Counted from the first letter of the stretch, positions 34,254 through 43,497 are shown. The stretch: DNA of 64,000 nucleotides from an uncultured Candidatus Melainabacteria bacterium (GCA_934718275.1 CAKUZD010000005.1:124001-188000); one strand, 5' to 3'. A program made the numbers and translations. Notes: generated by a model not told the origin, from the sequence alone.

Positions 34254-35651
34254 TTATTTTGTTACATAGTTCAAGAGAGTTCTTACGCCTGCACCGGTTG
34301 AACCTGCGATAAATTCTTTTTGAGGTTTTTCAATATATGCGGTGCCTGCAATATCGATATGAGCCCATTTCGGTCCTTCTACAAATTCTTGTAAAAATAT
34401 ACCGGCTGCTGAAGCTCCGCCCATTCTTGAACCTGTATTTTTCATATCTGCTATATCTGATTTTAAACTATCAAAATATTCTTTATCCATCGGAAGTTTC
34501 CATAACTTTTCACCGGAATCTTTTCCTGTTTCAATCAATCTTTCGATAAGTTCGTCATCATTTCCCATAATACCGGAAATGTATGTTCCTAATGCAACAA
34601 CGCAAGCTCCGGTTAATGTTGCGATATCAATAATTTCATCAACATTAAGCTCGCAAGCATAACACAATGCATCTGCAAGAGTTAATCTGCCTTCGGCATC
34701 AGTGTTGTCAACTTCAATGGTTTTACCGTTTTTTGCGGTTAAAATGTCTCCCGGTTTGTAAGAAGAACCTGAAGGCATATTTTCACAAGCGGCAATTAGA
34801 CCATGAACTTCAATATCCGGTTGAAGTTTTGCTAATGATTTCATAACACCTAAAATACAAGCTGCACCGGACATATCATCTTTCATTGTCAGCATAGATG
34901 ATGCCGGTTTGATATCAAGTCCGCCGGAATCAAAACAAATTCCTTTTCCTATAAGAGCAATTTTTTTCTTAACGTTTTTACCGGTGTATTTCATGTGAAT
35001 AAATTCAGGAGGGTTAACACTTCCTTGACCAACAGCCAAATATGCTCCCATTCCCATTCTTTGAATTTTTTCTTTATCAAAAACTTTTGTTTCAACACCT
35101 TCTAATTCGGAAGCTATTTGAGCAAGTTTTTGTGGTGTTGCAATTTGAGCAGGTGTGTTAGCTAAATCTCTTGTAAATTTCATAGCTTCACCGAAAATAA
35201 TACCTTTTTCAACCTCTTCTTTAGAAAATCTTGCAAAAGTAATTTCGTCTAAATGGTGCGCTTTTTCTGATTTATATTTGTCATAAGCATAATCTGCAAT
35301 CATAGCTCCGATAGCTGCTGATTTGCCATAATCGGCGTTTATATCAAAATCAAATGCAGCTTTTTTAGCTTTTATTTGTTGTAATTTTTTTATAGATTTT
35401 GCAACAGCTTCTCTCATTTTGTTATGGTCGAATTCTTCTTTTTTACCGAAACCAATAATTAAAACTTTATCAGCAGGAATTTGTCCTAAAGTGTGTATTA
35501 AATAAGTTTGTCCAAATTTCCCTTCAAAGCCGTCTTTGTCTACAGCATAAGTATTTGCAAGCTCCACGGAAGTTTTTTCGCCTTCAAATTTGTTGATAAC
35601 CAAAACTTCTATAGGAGTAGACTTTACGTCTTGTGCAACTTTAATTTCCAT
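34254..35651 (-). CDS. pepA: leucyl aminopeptidase (M17)
   Basis: The product is 465 residues. Residues 1-155 form the alpha/beta N-terminal domain. The catalytic domain has the M17 hallmarks GKGICFDSGGLDIKP near 236 (metal-binding Lys and Asp), MKDDMSGAACILGVM near 256, the signature NTDAEGRLTLADAL near 320 with Asp and Glu ligands and the catalytic Arg. A second Lys/Gly-rich C-terminal stretch ends the domain. It removes N-terminal residues from peptides in the cytosol; some homologues also bind DNA at recombination sites, which is interesting next to a tyrosine recombinase, but nothing in the sequence shows that here. Confidence 0.95.
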   Translation of the reverse strand: MEIKVAQDVKSTPIEVLVINKFEGEKTSVELANTYAVDKDGFEGKFGQTYLIHTLGQIPADKVLIIGFGKKEEFDHNKMREAVAKSIKKLQQIKAKKAAFDFDINADYGKSAAIGAMIADYAYDKYKSEKAHHLDEITFARFSKEEVEKGIIFGEAMKFTRDLANTPAQIATPQKLAQIASELEGVETKVFDKEKIQRMGMGAYLAVGQGSVNPPEFIHMKYTGKNVKKKIALIGKGICFDSGGLDIKPASSMLTMKDDMSGAACILGVMKSLAKLQPDIEVHGLIAACENMPSGSSYKPGDILTAKNGKTIEVDNTDAEGRLTLADALCYACELNVDEIIDIATLTGACVVALGTYISGIMGNDDELIERLIETGKDSGEKLWKLPMDKEYFDSLKSDIADMKNTGSRMGGASAAGIFLQEFVEGPKWAHIDIAGTAYIEKPQKEFIAGSTGAGVRTLLNYVTK

Positions 35652-35916
35652 AATCTTTCTCTCCTTTTTACTCTAGAAAGTATAGCACTTTAAACAAGTT
35701 TTGTAAATTGGTATATATGTATCATTTTTTAAATATCTACTATACAAAAATATATAATCATGTTAAGATGTTGACAGATGTAGTAGGTAAATATTTTTTG
35801 GAAATATATGCAATAAAATTAATTCAAAAATAAAAATAATTTGAGCTCGATAGGATATATGTATCGGGCGTTGCGTGTATTATTAAAAAATAGAAAAGGA
35901 TAAGGTATAAAACTTT

Positions 35917-37437
35917 ATGGACTTTTTATTGATTATTGCGATTATTGCAGTAATAGCTCTAATCGCTGTGCTGTTTGTCCAACATAGCAAAACTAAATCC
36001 GTTCTTTTGTCTGTTGAAAAAGATAGACAAGCGTTGGAAGAAAAAGAAAAATTACTTTTAAAAGAAGCTCGTATCAAAGCAATTGAAGAACTTCAAGATG
36101 ATAGAGAAAAGCTTAATGAAGAAGAAAGAGAAAGAAGGCAAGAGCTAGCAAGACAAGAACAAAAATTAGCAAAACGTGAGGACATGCTTGAAGATAAAAT
36201 TCAAGAATATACCGATAAAGATCTTCAAGCCCAGAGAAAAATAGATGAACTTCTTGAAAAAGAGGATTATTTAGCAGAAATTGTTCAAAAACAAACGACA
36301 GAACTTGAAAGAATTTCCGGAATGTCCGCAGAAGAAGCAAAAACAATGCTTTTAGACCAATTGAAGCATGATTTGGCGCAAGAACAAATGCAGTTAGTAA
36401 GAGAAAATGAAGCTAAAATTAAAGAAATTTCTCTTGAAAAAGCAAAAGAAATTCTTTCTACAACAATGCAAAGATGTATGATTGAACAGGTTGTAGAAAC
36501 AACTGTTTCTGTAGTCGCATTACCAAATGACGAAATGAAAGGTCGTATCATTGGTAGAGAAGGGCGTAATATTAGAGCATTAGAAACTTTAACAGGTGTG
36601 GATTTAATTATTGATGATACTCCTGAAGCAGTTGTGTTATCAAGTTTTGACCCTGTTAGACGTGAGATTGCTAAACTAGCTTTAGAAAAATTGATTGTTG
36701 ATGGTCGTATTCATCCGGTTCGTATTGAAGAAATGGTTGAAAAGGCTCAAGAAGAAATTGATAAGAAAATTTGGGAAGAAGGCGAAAATGCTGCTTTAGA
36801 AATGGGTGTTATGGGGCTGAATAAGGAATTAATTAAAACTTTAGGCCGACTATATTATAGAACAAGTTATGGGCAAAATGTTTTGAAACATTCTTTAGAA
36901 GTAGGTCATATTGCAGGCATGCTTGCTGCTGAAATCGGAGCAAATGAAAAAATTGCTAAACGCGCAGGGCTTTTACATGATATAGGAAAAGCCGTTGACC
37001 AAACCCAAGAAGGTACTCATATTCAGTTGGGTGTAGAAATCGCTTCAAGATTTGGAGAAAGACCTGAAGTTATTCATGCAATAGAAGCTCATCATGATGA
37101 CGTGGTTGCAAATACTATAGAAGCTGTTCTTGTAAAAGTGGCTGATGCTATTTCTGCGGGCAGACCCGGAGCAAGACGTGATACATTGGAAATTTATATC
37201 AAACGCTTGCAAAAAATTGAAGAAATTGTAAACAGCTTTGAAGGTATTAAACAATCTTTTGCGGTTCAAGCAGGTAGAGAGGTAAGAATAATTGTTGAAT
37301 CTGAGAAATTTGATGATTTAGCATCTCAAAAGCTTGCTCGAGATGTAGCAAAACGTATTGAAACGGAACTTGATTACCCCGGACAAATTAGGGTTACGGT
37401 TGTTCGAGAATTCCGTACAACAGAGATAGCAAAATAA
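35917..37437 (+). CDS. rny: ribonuclease Y
   Basis: The product is 506 residues, full length. It has one N-terminal membrane segment (FLLIIAIIAVIALIAVLFVQH), a long charged coiled coil (residues 35-150), a KH domain near 210-275 with GRIIGREGRNIRALE, and an HD domain near 325-430 with LLHDIGKAVDQ and IEAHHDDV. It is the membrane-attached endoribonuclease that starts mRNA turnover in many bacteria. The next gene 75 bp downstream is a ymdB homologue, the same order as in Bacillus subtilis. Confidence 0.97.
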   Translation: MDFLLIIAIIAVIALIAVLFVQHSKTKSVLLSVEKDRQALEEKEKLLLKEARIKAIEELQDDREKLNEEERERRQELARQEQKLAKREDMLEDKIQEYTDKDLQAQRKIDELLEKEDYLAEIVQKQTTELERISGMSAEEAKTMLLDQLKHDLAQEQMQLVRENEAKIKEISLEKAKEILSTTMQRCMIEQVVETTVSVVALPNDEMKGRIIGREGRNIRALETLTGVDLIIDDTPEAVVLSSFDPVRREIAKLALEKLIVDGRIHPVRIEEMVEKAQEEIDKKIWEEGENAALEMGVMGLNKELIKTLGRLYYRTSYGQNVLKHSLEVGHIAGMLAAEIGANEKIAKRAGLLHDIGKAVDQTQEGTHIQLGVEIASRFGERPEVIHAIEAHHDDVVANTIEAVLVKVADAISAGRPGARRDTLEIYIKRLQKIEEIVNSFEGIKQSFAVQAGREVRIIVESEKFDDLASQKLARDVAKRIETELDYPGQIRVTVVREFRTTEIAK

Positions 37438-37452
37438 AATATATAAGGCAAT

Positions 37453-37479
37453 ATGGCGTTAGGACAATGGTTCTTAACG
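37453..37479 (+). other. inverted repeat in the rny-ymdB gap
   Basis: GGCGTTA at 37453-37459 mirrors TAACGCC at 37473-37479, with partial continuation inward (GGA/TTC). It lies in the short gap before ymdB and could fold in the mRNA, between rny and the chosen ymdB start at 37512. It lacks a T-run, so it is not a terminator. Confidence 0.5.
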
Positions 37480-37511
37480 CCAAAGCTCCTTATACAACGG
37501 GTTACAAAATT

Positions 37512-38357
37512 ATGAGTGATGATAAGATTATAAAAATTTTATTTTTTGGTGATATGGTTGGCAGACCGGGGAGATTTGCCGTTCGAGATTATCTGGCTAA
37601 GCAATCAGGAGAACTTTTTAATACTTGTCATTCTCAATTTATTATTGCAAATGTCGAAAATGCATCACATGGATTTGGTTTAACAGAAAAAAATTATAAT
37701 GAGATTTCCGAATATGGTGTTGATTGTATGACTTCCGGAAATCATATTTGGGATAAAAAAGAAATTTTTAACTACATCGATAGGGCAGATAAACTTGTTC
37801 GTCCTATTAACTATCCTGATGGTACTGTGGGTTGTGGAAGCAGAATTTTTGAAATTAATGATGGAATAAAAATTGGTGTCATAAATGTATTAGGTCGAGT
37901 TTTTATGTCACCTGTTGAGTCTCAATGGACTGTTGTAAAAGCAGAATTGGAACGATTAAAAGAAATAACGCCAATTGTTATTGTGGATTTTCATGCAGAA
38001 GCTACTGCGGAAAAGATTTGTTTTGCAAAATATTGTTCAGAACTTGGTGTAAGTGCGTTTTTTGGTACGCATACACATGTTCAGACTGCTGATGAACAAA
38101 TAATGAATAATATGGGATATATTACTGATGCCGGTTTTTGTGGCACAAAAGAAAGTGTTATAGGGATGGAATATAAAACCTCTTTAAATCGTTTTACAAC
38201 AGTTGTTCCTGAGCGTTATGATGTAGCTGACGGTAGTGTTGTCCAAGTTAATGCTGTTGAAGTTGAAATAAATGCAACAAGCGGGCATGCTGTAGCTATA
38301 AGAAGAATTTTTTGTTATGTAGATAAAGATAAAAAGGAAGAGGAAAATGAAAAGTGA
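37512..38357 (+). CDS. ymdB: TIGR00282/YmdB metallophosphoesterase
   Basis: I use the ATG at 37512 (281 residues), because the conserved start of the family is immediately after it (KIIKILFFGDMVGRPGR). Two earlier ATGs in the frame lie in the inverted repeat and lack good sites. The metal ligands are visible as FGDMVG, NVENASHGFG, TSGNHIWDKKEI, VDFHAEATAEK and FGTHTHVQTADE. YmdB is a cyclic-nucleotide or phosphodiester hydrolase that affects RNA and surface behaviour in Bacillus. The overlap of the stop with the next ATG by 11 bp suggests coupling to the PHP gene. Confidence 0.9.
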   Translation: MSDDKIIKILFFGDMVGRPGRFAVRDYLAKQSGELFNTCHSQFIIANVENASHGFGLTEKNYNEISEYGVDCMTSGNHIWDKKEIFNYIDRADKLVRPINYPDGTVGCGSRIFEINDGIKIGVINVLGRVFMSPVESQWTVVKAELERLKEITPIVIVDFHAEATAEKICFAKYCSELGVSAFFGTHTHVQTADEQIMNNMGYITDAGFCGTKESVIGMEYKTSLNRFTTVVPERYDVADGSVVQVNAVEVEINATSGHAVAIRRIFCYVDKDKKEEENEK

Positions 38358-39201
38358 TTTACACATTCACACTCTATATTCAGATGGTGTGTTCTCGCCT
38401 GAGAAAATTGTAGACACTGCTATTGATGTAGGTTTACAAGTAATAGCTTTGACAGATCATGATAATGTTTTGTCATATCCTGTTGCAAAAGAATACTTGA
38501 AAAAAAACAATATGGAAAACAAGTTAGAAGTTATTCAGGGTATTGAAGTTAATACTTTATATAAAAATTATGAAGTTCACATTTTGGGTTACTTCATGAA
38601 TGTAAATGACAATGATTTTAAAAGTATGTTAAAAACTCAGCAACAAGCTCGTATTGAACAAGCTAATGCAATAATTGATTTATTGGCTAAAAAAGAAGGG
38701 ATTAGAATAAAGTTTGAGGATATAAAAAAACAGGTAGCAGAGGGCGGAAGTATAGGACGACCGCATATTGCCAAAGCGATTACAAATGCGGGCGGAACAT
38801 CTAGTGTTATAGAGGCTTATGCAAAATATATTCATGATGATTCTCCTGTTTACGTTCAGAGAAAAACAGTAACTCCTCAGGATGCGGTTGAAATAATTTA
38901 TGATGCAGGAGGAATTCCCGTAATAGCTCATCCGCATGATATTGATATTGCTGAAGAATTGATAAAAGAGCTTATGCAGTACGGTCTACGAGGAATTGAA
39001 GCTTATCACAGAAAGCATTCTCCTGCTTGTGTTGAATATTTTTCTTCAATGGCAGAGGAATTAGGACTTGTTGTTACCGGAGGGTCTGATTTTCATGCTC
39101 CAAATATAATGAACGGTCAAATTGTGTTGGGCAAGAATTTTGTTCCTGAATGGGTATATGACAAGTTGATTGCTGAAAAAAAACTAATTGATTTAGCATA
39201 A
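38347..39201 (+). CDS. PHP-domain phosphoesterase (RNase AM / TrpH-like)
   Basis: The product is 284 residues. It begins at the first PHP motif SDLHIHTLYSDGVFSP, followed by ALTDHDNVLSY near 37, GIEVNTLYKNYEVHILGYF near 66, GRPHIAKAI near 138, AHPHDI near 196 and GGSDFHAPNI near 247. All the metal ligands of the family are present. Homologues hydrolyse 3',5'-nucleoside bisphosphates or trim 5' ends of RNA (RNase AM). Its ATG overlaps the ymdB end, and with rny upstream the cluster looks like an RNA-turnover operon. Confidence 0.88.
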   Translation: MKSDLHIHTLYSDGVFSPEKIVDTAIDVGLQVIALTDHDNVLSYPVAKEYLKKNNMENKLEVIQGIEVNTLYKNYEVHILGYFMNVNDNDFKSMLKTQQQARIEQANAIIDLLAKKEGIRIKFEDIKKQVAEGGSIGRPHIAKAITNAGGTSSVIEAYAKYIHDDSPVYVQRKTVTPQDAVEIIYDAGGIPVIAHPHDIDIAEELIKELMQYGLRGIEAYHRKHSPACVEYFSSMAEELGLVVTGGSDFHAPNIMNGQIVLGKNFVPEWVYDKLIAEKKLIDLA

Positions 39202-39217
39202 CGATAAAAGAGGTTAT

Positions 39218-39859
39218 ATGACAAAAAAACATTACTGGAAACTTGAATATTCAATTGCGCTTTTTGTTTTTTTAGGAGTATTACTGCTGATAATGCCGTT
39301 TTCTATTGAAAGCACGCGTCAGGCAAATTTTATTTCTAAATGGAATGAAAAGTTTAATAGGGTTGAATATATGTTTTCAGTGATGAATGCTCATATAACA
39401 GATGATATGTTAAAGAGTATGAAACATGCAAAAACTCCACAAGAGAGAGAAAAACTTCTTTTAACGTTAGTGAAACCTTATTTAAGGATAAATATAGATG
39501 GTTTTACAACGAAACATTACCGTCCGCGTTATATGAATGGAACAAAAATTTATAAGGGTCAAACTTACTTTTTTGATGAATTTTATTTCGCTGAAAATAA
39601 TTCAATTGTAGGGATAAAAGATATTCAATCAGATAAATCGGACCAAGTATTATTTTTAATGATGTTCGATATGAACGGGATTTTACCTCCAAATCGGTGG
39701 GGAAAAGATATATTTGGGGTGAACATATATGATGGTGGAAAAATAGAACCATTTGGATTTGATAAGAGTATTGATGAACTTAAAAAAGATTGTTCAGAGT
39801 CGGGTACGGGAGTTACTTGTTCATATTATTACAAAATTGGTGGGGGATTTGATGAATAA
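39218..39859 (+). CDS. prepilin-like C-terminal domain without FTLAEV signal
   Basis: The product is 213 residues. A single N-terminal membrane segment (YSIALFVFLGVLLLIMPF) follows a charged start, with no FTLAE cleavage site. The C-terminal domain has FDMNGILPPNRWGKDIFGVNI and CSESGTGVTCSYYYKIGGGF, the motif pattern shared with the FTLAE prepilins in this window. So it is a descendant or relative that has lost the prepilin peptidase signal and is probably an uncleaved membrane protein. It begins 16 bp after the PHP gene and overlaps the LOG gene by 8 bp, so it is in that operon. Confidence 0.7.
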   Translation: MTKKHYWKLEYSIALFVFLGVLLLIMPFSIESTRQANFISKWNEKFNRVEYMFSVMNAHITDDMLKSMKHAKTPQEREKLLLTLVKPYLRINIDGFTTKHYRPRYMNGTKIYKGQTYFFDEFYFAENNSIVGIKDIQSDKSDQVLFLMMFDMNGILPPNRWGKDIFGVNIYDGGKIEPFGFDKSIDELKKDCSESGTGVTCSYYYKIGGGFDE

Positions 39860-40445
39860 TGTAAAACGAGTTTGTGTGTTTGCATCTTCTTGCGATTATC
39901 TGGAGCAGTCTTATTATAAGATTGCTTCTGAGTTTGGAGAGTTGCTTGCAAAGTCGGACTTTGATATGGTTTATGGTGGAAGCTCGCTTGGCTTGATGTG
40001 GGCTTGTGCAGAACAGGTTAAGAAAAATGGGCGTCAAATTATTGGAGTAATGCCGGAAAGACTTCATAATATGGGCGTTTATACAGATGATTGTGTTGAA
40101 CTTTTTGTGACACCTTGCATGCGTTCAAGAAAAGCTAAAATGGATGAACTATCAGATGCTGTAGTCGCACTTGCCGGAGGTTTTGGAACGCTTGAAGAAT
40201 TGTCAGAAATGATTGTTCAAAAACAGCTTGGTTATAATAACAAACCAATTGTATTATTAAATACAAACGGATTTTATGACAAACTAATAGATTTTTTTGA
40301 TGAGATAATAAAACAAAATTTTGCGTCAACTAAGGCTAAAGATCTTTATTATCTAGCACAAACACCAGAGGAAGCTGTTGAATATATAAAAAATTATAAG
40401 TTTGAAAATTTGGCAGTAACTAAAGCGGATATTTACAAACGTTAA
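39852..40445 (+). CDS. LOG-family Rossmann protein (TIGR00730)
   Basis: I choose the ATG at 39852 (197 residues), preceded by GGTGGGGGATTTG. Earlier in-frame starts would overlap the upstream gene heavily and read out of family. VCVFASSCDYLEQSYYKIASEFG, VYGGSSLGLMWACAEQVKKNG, CMRSRKAKMDELSDAVVALAGGFGTLEEL are the motifs of LOG proteins; the usual PGG-x-GT-x2-E is AGGFGTLEE here. The family hydrolyses nucleoside 5'-monophosphates to base and ribose 5-phosphate (cytokinin-activating in plants, purine salvage in bacteria). The nearby apt gene acts in the same purine salvage area. Confidence 0.85.
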   Translation: MNNVKRVCVFASSCDYLEQSYYKIASEFGELLAKSDFDMVYGGSSLGLMWACAEQVKKNGRQIIGVMPERLHNMGVYTDDCVELFVTPCMRSRKAKMDELSDAVVALAGGFGTLEELSEMIVQKQLGYNNKPIVLLNTNGFYDKLIDFFDEIIKQNFASTKAKDLYYLAQTPEEAVEYIKNYKFENLAVTKADIYKR

Positions 40446-40508
40446 TCAATTTGGCAATTTCTTTTTATGAAATGTCTTTATATAAACATGGGAATAAGGA
40501 GTTATGTT

Positions 40509-40790
40509 ATGGTTGATGTTCCAAAAGTTGCTGTAAATCCATCATTTGTCAGTTCTGCAAATGCTTTGAAAAACGCTAAAGCCAAGCGTGAAGCTTTAAG
40601 ATTGGAAAGTTTTGGTTCTAATGATAAAAGTTTGATTTCGAAGTATCGTATGGCTGAAAGAGACTTTCACAATGCGGAAGCGATTTTTTGTTCGCAAAAA
40701 GGGCTTATTGGAGGTGGAAATTTGACGGAGTCTCAAGGGATGGCTCAAGTTGATAGTATTATGAATTCAGTTCATTCTTGGTATGTATAA
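40509..40790 (+). CDS. small hypothetical protein
   Basis: I use the ATG at 40509 (93 residues), with AAGGAG 8 nt before it; two earlier in-frame codons have none. The product is helical and charged (ANALKNAKAKREALRLE, KYRMAERDFHNAEAIF), with a glycine turn (GLIGGGNLTES) and no signal or membrane segment. No family is recognised. It ends 63 bp after the LOG gene's region and stops directly at a strong terminator, so it closes that transcript. Confidence 0.55.
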   Translation: MVDVPKVAVNPSFVSSANALKNAKAKREALRLESFGSNDKSLISKYRMAERDFHNAEAIFCSQKGLIGGGNLTESQGMAQVDSIMNSVHSWYV

Positions 40791-40819
40791 AAAAATAGAG
40801 CCAATGGCTCTATTTTTTG
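40788..40819. terminator. intrinsic terminator
   Basis: TAGAGCCA and TGGCTCTA form a perfect 8-bp stem around one A, flanked by six A on the left and six T on the right, so it can work in both directions. It follows the small hypothetical gene and precedes the 3' end of apt on the other strand. Confidence 0.92.
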
Positions 40820-40899
40820 TTTAATATGTTTTCTTTTTTCTTTATCCTGCAAATAAAGATTTGTTCATAGTGAACTGATTCTTTCTCCAAATTTTCGGA

Positions 40900-41433
40900 T
40901 TAATATTGAAGCATTGAAACATTTTTAGGGGAATCAACCAATTTTTCTCTACCTTTTAATGCTGTTAATTCTATTAAAAATGCAGTACCTACAAGGTTTG
41001 CGCCTGCTTTTTTTACAAGTTTACAAGCAGCTTCTGCAGTTCCGCCTGTTGCTAACAAATCGTCTACAACCAACACATTTGCACCCTGTGGAAATGCGTC
41101 TTGGTGAATTTCGATTTTATCTGTGCCATATTCAAGAGAGTATTCTTGAGAATAGGTTGCAGCAGGAAGTTTATTAGGTTTTCTAACCGGAACAAAGCCA
41201 ATCCCCATTTTGTAAGCCATTGGCATACCCAAGATAAAACCACGACTTTCAATGCCTGCAATATAGTCAATTTTTACATCCTTAAACTGTTCACAAAGAT
41301 AATCAACTATTACTCTTAATGTTTCAGCATCTTTAAGAGCTGTTGTTATATCACGGAATATAATTCCTTCTTTGGGGAAATCTTTTACATCTCTGATTTT
41401 GCTTTTTACATCAACAATTGTTTGTGTTGCCAT
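40900..41433 (-). CDS. apt: adenine phosphoribosyltransferase
   Basis: The product is 177 residues. The sequence carries IRDVKDFPKEGIIFRDITT (the Apt start), GIESRGFILGMPMAYKMGIGFVPVRKPNKLP, and the PRPP-binding motif VLVVDDLLATGGTAEAACKL near 125. It salvages adenine to AMP using PRPP in the cytosol. It lies 17 bp downstream of a processive glycosyltransferase gene on the same strand, with AAGGAG before the ATG, so the two are likely co-transcribed. Confidence 0.96.
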   Translation of the reverse strand: MATQTIVDVKSKIRDVKDFPKEGIIFRDITTALKDAETLRVIVDYLCEQFKDVKIDYIAGIESRGFILGMPMAYKMGIGFVPVRKPNKLPAATYSQEYSLEYGTDKIEIHQDAFPQGANVLVVDDLLATGGTAEAACKLVKKAGANLVGTAFLIELTALKGREKLVDSPKNVSMLQY

Positions 41434-41450
41434 TTATTTTTCTCCTTTTA

Positions 41451-42941
41451 TTATTTTTGATTGTTTTCGTTTTTTGTTAATTTTTCAAGAATTTTAAAAT
41501 CTTTTAGACTAAAATCTTTTAGGTTAACATCGCCGTATAGTTTATTTTCGACTAGTATTTGTTTCAATTTTCCTTTGTATTTTTCGGTGTATGCTTTTGT
41601 TTTTTCAAGTTCTTTTATAATCAGGTCCTTAATGCTGGCTTCTTCTTCTCTAACCAGGCCGTGAGCGGTTTTTCCCCAATTCATATCTTTTTTCATAAAT
41701 AATATTTTGAAACAAATATAAAGAACTAGTGGAAACCAAATTACGAGCAAATATACAGAGGTTTCTAATGCTTCGAAAGTTGCATCTAATCTCGGCATAT
41801 AATCATAGCGTCTTAGAGCGTATCTTGCTGCGAAAAAGAAACCAAATCCGATTAGGCAACCGATGATTATAGAAGAATAAAGCATGTGCGGAGGGGCTTG
41901 CTTAGCTAATACTTTAAATCCTCTGATTATAATTTCCATTAAAAACCATCCTGGCATAATAAACTCAGAGATATAAGCCATCATGTCAAGTCCTGCTCGA
42001 AGTGACATGTCTTTTGAACAAAGAGCTGCTCCTGAGTATTCTAAATAACGGCGAATAGTACCTTCTAACCATCTTCTTCTTTGTCTGTACAAAGGTCTTA
42101 CATATATAATTCCTTCTTCATACACGATAGCATCGGGACAAAATCTTATATCCCAACCTTTTATATGCATTCTTGTAGACATGTCTAAATCATCAACAAT
42201 TGTGTAATTATTCCATCCGCCAATATCTTCTATTGCTTGACGTTTAATTAATTCTCCGTTTCCTCTTAATTCAACTGCTCCTTTTACTGAATCTCTCCCA
42301 ACTTGAAAATATGTATCAAGAGTATATTCATTATTTTGGCAACGAGTTAAAAGATTTGTATTTTTATTTCGAATAACTTTTCTTGCTTGGACTGCGCCAA
42401 CATCTTTCGGTTCAAGGTGTGGAATTAATGTAGTCAAAAAATCTGCATCAACGGTTGCGTCAGCATCAAATACTAATATAGCTTCCCCTTTAGCAATTTT
42501 GAAAGCATCATTTAACACTGCAGATTTCCCCGGGAAAGCATCTTTTGCTCGAATTAATGCTGTAACTTTATCATATTTTTGTTCCAAATTTTTTATAACG
42601 GAAGCTGTGTTATCAGAGCTTCTATCATCAATTACTATGACCTCAAAATTTTCATAGTCCATATTTAAAATGTTTTGTACGGTATTTTCAATGACAGATT
42701 CCTCGTCATGTGCCGGAATTAGAACAGATACGAAAGGTTTGTAATTTTCGTTAATTACTTGTGGATATTTTTGTAATTTTCTTGTTTGAAGTTTGTATGA
42801 CAAGTTCATAAAACCAACGTATAGTGACATTAATACGCACAATATTGCAAGTCCCCATACGGTGTTAAAATAACTTTGAAAAATGTATATAAAAACTCCA
42901 AGCCCAAAAACTATTAAAAATAATAAAATTCTTTCTTTCAT
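41451..42941 (-). CDS. processive GT2 membrane glycosyltransferase
   Basis: The product is 496 residues. Two membrane segments at the start (FLIVFGLGVFIYIFQSYF, TVWGLAILCVLMSLYVGF) are followed by a GT2 domain: VSVLIPAHDEESVIENTV, EVIVIDDRSSDNT, VFDADATVDADF, then GNGELIKRQAIEDIGGWNNYT, DDLDMSTRM and the QRRRW motif. Three or more membrane segments follow (MPGWFLMEIII, SIIIGCLIGFGFFFAARYA, VYLLVIWFPLVLYICFKILF). This is the PgaC/IcaA/cellulose-synthase plan, with a synthesised polymer passing the membrane. No partner deacetylase or export gene lies beside it, so the polymer is not known. The tail of about 60 residues is cytosolic and charged. Confidence 0.85.
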   Translation of the reverse strand: MKERILLFLIVFGLGVFIYIFQSYFNTVWGLAILCVLMSLYVGFMNLSYKLQTRKLQKYPQVINENYKPFVSVLIPAHDEESVIENTVQNILNMDYENFEVIVIDDRSSDNTASVIKNLEQKYDKVTALIRAKDAFPGKSAVLNDAFKIAKGEAILVFDADATVDADFLTTLIPHLEPKDVGAVQARKVIRNKNTNLLTRCQNNEYTLDTYFQVGRDSVKGAVELRGNGELIKRQAIEDIGGWNNYTIVDDLDMSTRMHIKGWDIRFCPDAIVYEEGIIYVRPLYRQRRRWLEGTIRRYLEYSGAALCSKDMSLRAGLDMMAYISEFIMPGWFLMEIIIRGFKVLAKQAPPHMLYSSIIIGCLIGFGFFFAARYALRRYDYMPRLDATFEALETSVYLLVIWFPLVLYICFKILFMKKDMNWGKTAHGLVREEEASIKDLIIKELEKTKAYTEKYKGKLKQILVENKLYGDVNLKDFSLKDFKILEKLTKNENNQK

Positions 42942-43041
42942 CCTACATACTCCAATCCTTCAATATTATACCAAAAACTATTTTAAATTCCTATAAATGA
43001 ATGTTTTAAATGTAAAAAAGTGTTAAAAATAGTTAAAACGC

Positions 43042-43069
43042 TTGCTTTTAAAAACTGTTCAGCTATAAT
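43042..43069 (+). promoter_or_regulatory. promoter of hup
   Basis: TTGCTT at 43042-43047 and a consensus TATAAT at 43064-43069 with a 16-bp spacer, about 35 bp before the ATG at 43104. Confidence 0.75.
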
Positions 43070-43103
43070 TATTTTTGTACATATAGAAGAAGGAGTTTTT
43101 ATA

Positions 43104-43379
43104 ATGAACAAAGAAGAATTAGTACAAGAAATCGCTAAAAAAGCAAATGTAACACAAAAAGAAGCAGCAGAAGTTTTGGGAGCTTTGATTGAAACAGTTC
43201 AAAAAACAGTTGCTAAAGGTAAAAAAGTAACTTTGGTTGGTTTTGGAACTTTTGAAGCTAGAAAAAGAGCTGCTAGAATCGGTCGTAACCCACAAACAGG
43301 TAAAGAGTTAAAAATCCCTGCAACTACAGTTCCTGCTTTTTCAGCTGGTAAAAAATTCAAAGATGCTGTTAATAAATAG
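43104..43379 (+). CDS. hup: HU-family DNA-binding protein
   Basis: The product is 91 residues. I use the ATG at 43104, with AGAAGGAG before it, since the family always begins MNK-E/AELV. It shows the HU beta-arm signature GFGTFEARKRAARIGRNPQTGKELKIPA, ending FSAGKKFKDAVNK. HU coats and bends chromosomal DNA as a dimer. It has its own strong promoter and terminator and is codon-optimal in look, as expected of an abundant protein. Confidence 0.97.
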   Translation: MNKEELVQEIAKKANVTQKEAAEVLGALIETVQKTVAKGKKVTLVGFGTFEARKRAARIGRNPQTGKELKIPATTVPAFSAGKKFKDAVNK

Positions 43380-43401
43380 TTTTTGAATACGGATATTTTT
43401 T

Positions 43402-43431
43402 AAAAAGCACTCCGCAAGGGGTGCTTTTTTG
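43402..43431 (+). terminator. terminator of hup
   Basis: AAAAAGCAC and GTGCTTTTTT make the stem with a loop that includes TCCGC and GGGG, followed by the T-run. It lies directly before the promoter of the poly-G prepilin gene. Confidence 0.9.
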
Positions 43432-43435
43432 TATC

Positions 43436-43464
43436 TTGAAAATCTTTGAAAAATATGTCATAAT
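43436..43464 (+). promoter_or_regulatory. promoter of poly-G prepilin gene 1
   Basis: TTGAAA at 43436-43441, 17 bp, then CATAAT at 43459-43464. The second poly-G gene has the same promoter (49399-49427) with GATAAT, in the same position relative to its start. Confidence 0.7.
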
Positions 43465-43497
43465 GGAAAACGTAATATTGAAAAAAGAGAGGATTTT

